In this document: one piece after another, positions 59,101 through 64,000 of the stretch
Layout: each line of letters begins with the position of its first letter
Numbering within the stretch: the first letter of the stretch is position 1
NCBI RefSeq assembly: GCF_019956555.1
Contig: NZ_JAHBDQ010000011.1
Coordinates: forward strand, 62,001 to 126,000
Direction: 5' to 3'
Origin: Pseudomonas sp. A-RE-19
GTDB lineage: Bacteria > Pseudomonadota > Gammaproteobacteria > Pseudomonadales > Pseudomonadaceae
Length of the DNA: 64,000 bases
Position numbers and translations under genes: made by a program
The notes under the pieces: generated by a model
Seen by the model: only the letters and a program-made list of their open reading frames with translations
Database searches by the model: none
Told to the model about the DNA's origin: nothing

Positions 59101-61594
59101 CGTCTAAGGAGCGCTTCACCTGCTGCCTATTGAAACCATTTACCATTCCCTCGATCTTCAACCCCAGGTCATTGCCAAATACCCCTTCATAATTGCCTTT
59201 GCTCACCTCGGCTATAAGATCGGCCCGCCATAGAACTGACCAGTAATCCGATGAGCTCTTAACGGCGACGAACCCTGCTGGATTAAAGCGGCCGTCCATA
59301 TCCCTGCACTTCAGAGCCAGGCAATCGGGAAAGCTGTATGGCTCGATGATCCCGGCAACCGGACAGGGTAACCCTGCATTGATCGAATCCTGCATGAGTT
59401 GCTGGGCATTGCATTGCCAAGCTAACCGAACCGGGTGAAAAGGGGACAGCAGTACTGCGAGTGGTTTGGAGTCTAGAAAGTGGCTTTGTTGCTGAGCCTT
59501 GTGAACCGTGATCAGATCTGCCCAGGCTGCCAGGGAGTTAGGCGCCGATAGCCAGTCTGCGTACTCGCATACGTAGCGCTCGATAATGCTGCGGTTATCC
59601 TTATCCAGCATGAGCTGGCCCAGGCTGAGTGCCTCGATAGTGCATCCTTTAACGTCGCAAAGTTCCTTTAGAAGCTCTCGTGCTTGCTTCCGGGCTTGCA
59701 GGTAACCGGAAGGAGGGGCCAGCTCGTCCGTCCTTGGGCGTGGATCTAGGGACAGGTGAAGGTTGGAAATACGAGGCTGCACGGTCCAATCTGGTTGATG
59801 CCAGCTCTCCTTAAAGCCGGGGCCAATAACCAATGGTTGGTATGAATCCTCGCTCTCTAAAATCCATTGCTCTAGGAGAGTCAACATGGATTGCTCGACA
59901 TCCGTCTTGGCTACGTTTTCAGAGCGGGTGCAGTTGTTGGTGACTAATCTGTCGAACTCGCTAGAGGCCCCTTTGGCCGTAAATTCGTTGGCACTGATAT
60001 TAAGAACATAGGTGGTCGGCCCGTCTAACTCGGGAAGGGTCATCTCGAAGCTGACCTGACAATCTTCGGTAATCTCAATAACGGCTAATGCGTGGCCCTC
60101 TTGTACCTCGGAGATTGTCATTGGCCAAACCACTTCGCTAGCGTTTACCCCCTCGCCGAATTGACCGCGAATGCTGTCAGGCAAGCTCACGGCATTACGG
60201 TAGAAAAACTCGATAGTCTGGGTGCCTGTGCCGTTGGTCACCAATTCACATTCGTACTGATTGGTGGTCTTCGCTCCACGGCCTACCCTTTTCTTTTTAA
60301 AAGAAGTTAATTTCTGGGCTGATCGGCAGTTTAGTACCACTGCAGGAAGATAGGACTCCAGTGATATTAGTTTGAATGTGGCAGGCTTCTCCTGCTTATT
60401 GCAGATGAATTCATAGCGAACGTACTGTTCATGATCACAAGGCCACAAACTATCATCCCACTGAGTTTCAAGATCACTAATGGTAATCGTCTGAATCAGC
60501 TCAAGGGTTTTCCGACCTGAGGCTCGGTACACGGAGAGTTCCTCGCCCAGCAACTCTTCGTCAACTCTGAGTAGAAATTGGGGCGAACTTTTTACAACTG
60601 CCAATTGGCTAGTCAAGGTGGAGCGGAACAACTCATTGGCACAGGTAACCTTGAGCGTGCCCAGATTTTTACTTTCTTCCTGATTAAGCAGCTCAATCCA
60701 CACGGATTGCGACAGTACGTGCCACCATTGCACCCCTTCAGCATTCCCGGCTTTGGCGTAGTTTCCGAGCGGGCGGGTGACGAATCTCTGCGGCGTCCGG
60801 TATAGCATCACGAAGTCCTGACTCAAAAGTTTTAGGGCTTCGGAAACCTCCTCTGAGCTCGCATCCTCTTGCAACAAGTGGATACCGGCCGTGAAGCCAT
60901 GAGTCTGCATGTAGTTGGCAATGTCGTAGTTTATATTTGGCTCGGGAGATTCCCCGTTTTCAAGCTTGGGTACTCCAAGGGCGTGACATAGGTCCCGGCT
61001 GGTTTTTCCATTCCCCCCCAAATCGTACAAGGCCCGGAGCAACTCCCAAGGCTCCTGCATGTCCCCGGCCTGTGCAGACTCGATGAAGGCCTCCTCTAGA
61101 GCTTTCCAGGCCAGCTCTTTCTCCAGTAAGGGCACATCTTTAAACCGGCTCAAGACTGCCTCGAAGACATCCTGTACGAAGGGTTCCTCTCTCCATGTAG
61201 AGAAAGACACGTGATTTACCCGATTCAAACCCAGTTTGTTCGCTGTGGTATCTGTAGATAGCAACGGGGGGGAATTGATGGTCGAAAGTGCCAAGTAAGA
61301 GCCATATGAGGTTCTAATCGCCACGACATGGTTACTCGAACACCGGGTGGTATTCTGGTGTGAAGGGTCTTCAATCCCTTCTTGAACTCGCAATACGGGC
61401 ACCAGCATTACATGGCCGTCAGATTCAAGCTCCAAACGGGGACCCATTGCATCGAATCTGTCGTAGATCTCGTCGAGAATGCCGGCTGGAGGGGCAGAGA
61501 ATGTGACCCTCAGGTTGTTACTTTCCGACGAGATAAAGTGTCCAGCTTCTGCTCGTATCTTCGATACCAGATAGCCAATAAAGTCACCGATCAC
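56165..61594 (-). CDS. dptH: DptH-like HerA/FtsK-type ATPase (1,809 aa)
   Basis: 1,809 residues from a GTG at 61594, 1 base past the upstream stop and with AAGGA upstream; a 21-codon longer open frame overlaps that gene. The last 350 residues are a HerA/FtsK-like motor: Walker A GDLGTGKTQ near residue 1478, ILILDYKRDFSD after it, Walker B LLVDEAHNI near 1698, and LASQYFSHF. The first 1,400 residues have no family I can name ('LAVLLSPFHPVRLAW' recurs in such proteins). Size, the GDLGTGKTQ/DYKRD pattern, and place after a 500-residue and a DptF-like gene match DptH of phosphorothioation-dependent restriction. Without the Dnd modification genes in view this is a best guess. Confidence 0.65.
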   Translation of the reverse strand: MIGDFIGYLVSKIRAEAGHFISSESNNLRVTFSAPPAGILDEIYDRFDAMGPRLELESDGHVMLVPVLRVQEGIEDPSHQNTTRCSSNHVVAIRTSYGSYLALSTINSPPLLSTDTTANKLGLNRVNHVSFSTWREEPFVQDVFEAVLSRFKDVPLLEKELAWKALEEAFIESAQAGDMQEPWELLRALYDLGGNGKTSRDLCHALGVPKLENGESPEPNINYDIANYMQTHGFTAGIHLLQEDASSEEVSEALKLLSQDFVMLYRTPQRFVTRPLGNYAKAGNAEGVQWWHVLSQSVWIELLNQEESKNLGTLKVTCANELFRSTLTSQLAVVKSSPQFLLRVDEELLGEELSVYRASGRKTLELIQTITISDLETQWDDSLWPCDHEQYVRYEFICNKQEKPATFKLISLESYLPAVVLNCRSAQKLTSFKKKRVGRGAKTTNQYECELVTNGTGTQTIEFFYRNAVSLPDSIRGQFGEGVNASEVVWPMTISEVQEGHALAVIEITEDCQVSFEMTLPELDGPTTYVLNISANEFTAKGASSEFDRLVTNNCTRSENVAKTDVEQSMLTLLEQWILESEDSYQPLVIGPGFKESWHQPDWTVQPRISNLHLSLDPRPRTDELAPPSGYLQARKQARELLKELCDVKGCTIEALSLGQLMLDKDNRSIIERYVCEYADWLSAPNSLAAWADLITVHKAQQQSHFLDSKPLAVLLSPFHPVRLAWQCNAQQLMQDSINAGLPCPVAGIIEPYSFPDCLALKCRDMDGRFNPAGFVAVKSSSDYWSVLWRADLIAEVSKGNYEGVFGNDLGLKIEGMVNGFNRQQVKRSLDEIRHLYPAKSTLRISLHSDSSGYSSCNDGIDEWCLENLGPDADEWSPAHGLTLQIIDKRPREEQPRPAVLASLTERSGTKIRWYTNSKGDHAERDLSIVDHLQTMDQEFRKDGVLSPVDPTCVSRVSIKKNAAAYRQYLSLSRAGQFVSESTGDLLQDNLSRALELLESACVNDAQFDSLSFAPNLQTLNNSLRDTRYSAISSSAVDATCFHSPGKDAYLWDFELPRYAPGAGQSSGFYLVAKQSPTMVTAVRNVLKQLPGTRNVSDEQVASLLDEVSRRGIPTLKRLTSGGSASLGEVGMLIAARLLQSDFQNGSEGKGLVPAIGNRMVNLVIPADVFQPRFDELRKALGAETRERPDLLVLSIAFGIDAGDELLEPNALKITPIEVKARSTEMTERQRDEALTQAKSFAGFLNSLKERGKDSALWGIAYRDLIASWLDYGFRVYGETEVAQATPRWVQYHQQTIARLMSNKLEIELDPEGRLISIENTSKSRVMCTGKSPLKNTAVLGLELAGALLAGNQPQVVADMVKQVGNWDLLAVSNSTAEVIIEEKTQYLGDKKEIHGLAEEASGLSENLSEPNESSSQLGETVLTSNESEITIPEAGAGLNFKIGSTKDLIGSKEVIFHPGNTELNNINIGVVGDLGTGKTQLLKSLVYQMVKQPEQNRGVAPKILILDYKRDFSDTEDSCQFINKAKVKVVSPYKIPLNLFATDGDNSNRTMLDKIGFFRDILRKIFSVNAPVQDKNLKEAIKTAYQRAREDEGRDPTIYDVFKHYEAIVDKPDSVTGIISDMVDYEIFEDDPTKIVSFDEFFEGVVAIDLKDLSDEKLKKMVVVIFLNLYLDYMLKVKKKPFLGKDPQTRFIDSYLLVDEAHNIMPYEFEVLTKLLVQGRAFGIGVILASQYFSHFKTTRTDYLEPIGSWFIHQVPGLTARDLDKIGLPAASDSMVNRISGLEKFNSLCKTLDWSGEFIEEVPFYQLD

Positions 61595-61595
61595 T

Positions 61596-63137
61596 TTAGT
61601 TTCCTTCTTTGCCGGCTTTCGCCAAGGGGCTAGCGATAACCATGCCACCTTCAGCATCGGGGCTATCGATGGCGATGGACATATCTCTCAGTCTCTTGTT
61701 CAAGCTTTCACCTTTCCCTAGGGCCATTTCGGCGCTGATACCGTACCCGGCCAGCTGCTGACACAAATTTTGAACAGTGCAGGGGCCTGTTACCCGATTG
61801 GCTGCGCAATGGACCATCAACAACGTCGACAGGGGGCCGAGACCAACAACGCGCGGCGAGTTTGAGTGGCTGCCGCGCTTCTCCATGTAGTACCCCTGAT
61901 CATAACCCTCGAGTCCGGCCTCGGAAGTTATGCGTTGCCGAGCAACGTGTTCTAGGAATTCCAACACGTTCTTCGACGAGCCCTTCTTGCATTCGGCAAC
62001 TTTGGGGTCGCTTTCTATTATTTGGTTGAAGTTATTAAGATACAGTCTGAAGTCAAACTTACCGCGATGCTGGGCTAGATAATCCAGCGTTTCGGCAATC
62101 TCGGCAGTGGACCCTAGGTTAACCTGCGACATATCAAAACCTGCCTGCTCCAGCATATGCAGCAACAGATTCAGGGCGCCACGGCCTTCGATGTAATGAC
62201 GTGCCGCCTCCTTTATCGGTTTCGCTGTGAGTTGGCCAAGGCTCCAAAATCCTTTACCTGTTGAGAGCTTTTCAGCCACTTCATACTCGCTACGGCGCTT
62301 CCCTAGACGCAACGCTTCCTCTATAAGTTCGCAGCATTTGTTGTTGGCGTGGCAACACCAGGTAACGTGAGCGGCGGTTCCTATCCGGCACAAAGATTCC
62401 AACATGCTTACCCATTGCCTACGGGTAAGGTCCTGCTTTAAATCGAGCACCACATGGAGATCTTCAACAAAGCGCTTGGCTGGGCAATCAAGGTTTAACG
62501 GGCTGGGAAAGGTGCCTTCATCCTGAGGGAACTCGCTCGGCATTTGCCAGGCATCACTTATCTTTTCTACACGCCAGGACTCGAATTCTGACTGCAGCAT
62601 CCTGGCCCAAACATCATCTTCTTCCGAAGTGACGCTTAGCTTGTAGAAAAGTTTCTGCCAGGTTGCCAGGGCTGCGCCGTAGTCATCGCTACCAAGGGCA
62701 ATCATTCTTGCCACGAGCTTACCCGGGTTCCATGGGTGGCCCTTGAGCCGCGCTGACATGGAATATAGGGTGGCGTCGGGTACAAGCGGGGCGATTTGGT
62801 TTCCACGCTGGCGGGATTGTCCCGAGAGATTCGGCGTCGCGATTACCCGGTTTACCACCGTGTTCCATAGCTTGGTATCGAACGCCACCTCGCTTTGCGC
62901 ATTATCCGGACGCCTCCCAGTTGCCAGCTGTTTTTTGAAAGGTGTTCCAAGAACCCAGACGGTTTCACCCACAGCTTTGTTATCGACGAATCCTACATTC
63001 CTATATAAGGACGCGAGTAGGATTTCACCCGTTGTGACTTCGGGTGAAGGAGTCAAGTGCAAGAAGCTACCTTTGTAAGTCTTGTGCAAACTAGACTTCT
63101 GCCAGGGGTCGCTCAAATAGTCCTTTAACTTATCCAT
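61596..63137 (-). CDS. dptG: DptG-like protein (513 aa)
   Basis: 513 residues, 4 bases after the upstream gene. No signal or membrane segment. It is rich in helices; 'LHLTPSPEVTTGEILLASLYRNVGF' near the start and 'RRQWVSMLESLCRIGTAAHVTWCC' in the middle are the most distinctive. Length and position between a DptF-like and a DptH-like gene suggest DptG, whose role in the restriction complex is unclear. I cannot confirm family membership from motifs. Confidence 0.5.
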   Translation of the reverse strand: MDKLKDYLSDPWQKSSLHKTYKGSFLHLTPSPEVTTGEILLASLYRNVGFVDNKAVGETVWVLGTPFKKQLATGRRPDNAQSEVAFDTKLWNTVVNRVIATPNLSGQSRQRGNQIAPLVPDATLYSMSARLKGHPWNPGKLVARMIALGSDDYGAALATWQKLFYKLSVTSEEDDVWARMLQSEFESWRVEKISDAWQMPSEFPQDEGTFPSPLNLDCPAKRFVEDLHVVLDLKQDLTRRQWVSMLESLCRIGTAAHVTWCCHANNKCCELIEEALRLGKRRSEYEVAEKLSTGKGFWSLGQLTAKPIKEAARHYIEGRGALNLLLHMLEQAGFDMSQVNLGSTAEIAETLDYLAQHRGKFDFRLYLNNFNQIIESDPKVAECKKGSSKNVLEFLEHVARQRITSEAGLEGYDQGYYMEKRGSHSNSPRVVGLGPLSTLLMVHCAANRVTGPCTVQNLCQQLAGYGISAEMALGKGESLNKRLRDMSIAIDSPDAEGGMVIASPLAKAGKEGN

Positions 63138-63141
63138 CGAC

Positions 63142-64000
63142 TTACCCCCTGAACCGGATAGTATTGCCTACTTTCAACGCGTAGGTCTCCTGACCTATAG
63201 TCAGGTCAACATTACCGTCTACGAAATTCTTGTCCCTTGCTATCTGGCCAGCAGTTACCGATTTCACTTCGTCGAACAGGGCAAAAACCTCCTGTGGAAG
63301 GGAGGCGGGGTCTAGTCCTTCCTCTAGCTCCACGAGAGCCTTGTACAGCGCAAAAGTGACCGGTACATACCGGTTGTGAACCTTGATGAATGGGAAGCGG
63401 TTTGCCGGCCGGGAAACATTTCCTTGGAACATTTCCATTGAGGTTTTGACGCTGCGAACACGTAGCGACACTTCCCTGTCCCAGTGTGCTACTGGCTGGC
63501 CAAAAGTCGTAGATAGGGGGATTTTGAAAAAACGCCTGTCTTCGTTTACTAATTGTTCGACTAGGTCTTCGAGGTTTTCATGTTGAAAATCGCTCTGGTA
63601 CAAACCGGCGTAATCCGCGAATAGCTTTACGTCCTTGGATACCCCGTACTTTAATCCGAGGCTCCGTTTTGCCAGCCTTCCTGCGAACTGTCTCATGGAG
63701 GACTGTAGCCGCCGCACTTGTCTGGAGACCTTGGCGGGATGGTGTTGGTCCATCAAGGCTTCGTCTGCTTCTGATAGCTGTGCAAGTAGCTTGCGCTCGC
63801 TTGGTGCCAGACGGCTAGATACCAACTCCAGTCCGTCTTTTATGGAGAGACTAAAGTGCTCATCCACATCGTTGACGGTAACTATCTTTCCATCCTTCGC
63901 CTCGGTATACATCTTCTGTTCGCCGTATAAGAGCGCGGGATCCAAGAAGGTGGCGAAATCACCTGACAGAAGTTCACTGATAGCAGTGTGTTCTTTCTCG
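63142..64000 (-). CDS. dptF: DptF-like protein, C-terminal part (cut by window edge)
   Basis: At least 285 residues; the frame runs open to position 64000. Visible: 'LLSGDFATFLDPALLYG', 'LAPSERKLLAQLSEADEALMD', and near the end 'VPVTFALYKALVELEEGLDPASLPQ' and 'LTIGQETYALKVGNTIRFRG'. No nucleotide-binding motif lies in this part; in DptF it would be in the N-terminal half, outside the window. It starts the three-gene unit with 4- and 1-base gaps. Naming rests on gene order and the shape of its C-terminus. Confidence 0.5.
   Translation of the reverse strand, partial: EKEHTAISELLSGDFATFLDPALLYGEQKMYTEAKDGKIVTVNDVDEHFSLSIKDGLELVSSRLAPSERKLLAQLSEADEALMDQHHPAKVSRQVRRLQSSMRQFAGRLAKRSLGLKYGVSKDVKLFADYAGLYQSDFQHENLEDLVEQLVNEDRRFFKIPLSTTFGQPVAHWDREVSLRVRSVKTSMEMFQGNVSRPANRFPFIKVHNRYVPVTFALYKALVELEEGLDPASLPQEVFALFDEVKSVTAGQIARDKNFVDGNVDLTIGQETYALKVGNTIRFRG

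Overview
The window is a piece of a chromosome from a Pseudomonas of the fluorescens type. The evidence is the gene order (the nrdR-rib-nusB-thiL-pgpA and dxs-ispA-xseB blocks and the oprG and zinc ABC neighbourhoods follow the order I know from P. aeruginosa), the GC-rich codon use of the first 46 kb, and many REP-type inverted repeats with 'GTAGGAGCGAGGCTTGCCCGCG' or 'GTGGGAGCGAGCCTGCTCGCG'-like arms between genes. No rRNA, tRNA or CRISPR array was seen.

1-27 kb is core genome. It holds the N-terminal part of an Lhr-type helicase, two sugar-nucleotide epimerase/reductase genes, oprG, a four-gene zinc-responsive ABC operon with a candidate Zur box, a thioredoxin-TPR chaperone (CnoX/YbbN), a lysine-type methyltransferase, a YbaY-like lipoprotein, nrdR, the riboflavin genes ribD-ribE-ribBA-ribH, nusB, thiL, pgpA, ribA, a BtuF-like and a BtuB-like cobalamin pair, and the isoprenoid block dxs-ispA-xseB. 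A Fic-domain AMPylase sits behind what looks like its own operator array.

27-37.4 kb is a six-gene operon matching the P. aeruginosa mag (E. coli yfaPASTQ) operon: DUF2135, DUF2138, DUF1175, an alpha-2-macroglobulin-like protein, DUF2300, and a second DUF2135. All six appear exported or membrane anchored. Several carry catalytic-looking motifs of cell-wall enzymes, and the leader has a candidate Rsm site.

37.4-46.3 kb is accessory. A DUF1016/PDDEXK nuclease gene is followed by a MocR-type regulator convergent with a seven-gene unit (SDR, unrecognised 399-aa protein, fatty-acid-desaturase-like diiron enzyme, 2OG-Fe(II) oxygenase, EamA exporter, methyltransferase, small protein). This looks like an orphan small-molecule pathway and is one of two candidates for an undescribed system.

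46.3-64 kb is a defence island with lower and uneven GC. It contains (i) a two-gene module of a HEPN-SNF2 helicase translationally coupled to a sacsin-like GHKL ATPase that ends in a decayed HNH finger; (ii) a decayed group II intron (end of its maturase ORF plus domain V); (iii) an HNH nuclease with a putative modified-DNA reader domain; (iv) a Vsr-type nuclease with an N-terminal extension; and (v) a three-gene set running off the right edge that best resembles the phosphorothioation-dependent restriction set DptF-DptG-DptH. The helicase/GHKL pair is the second candidate for a little-described system.
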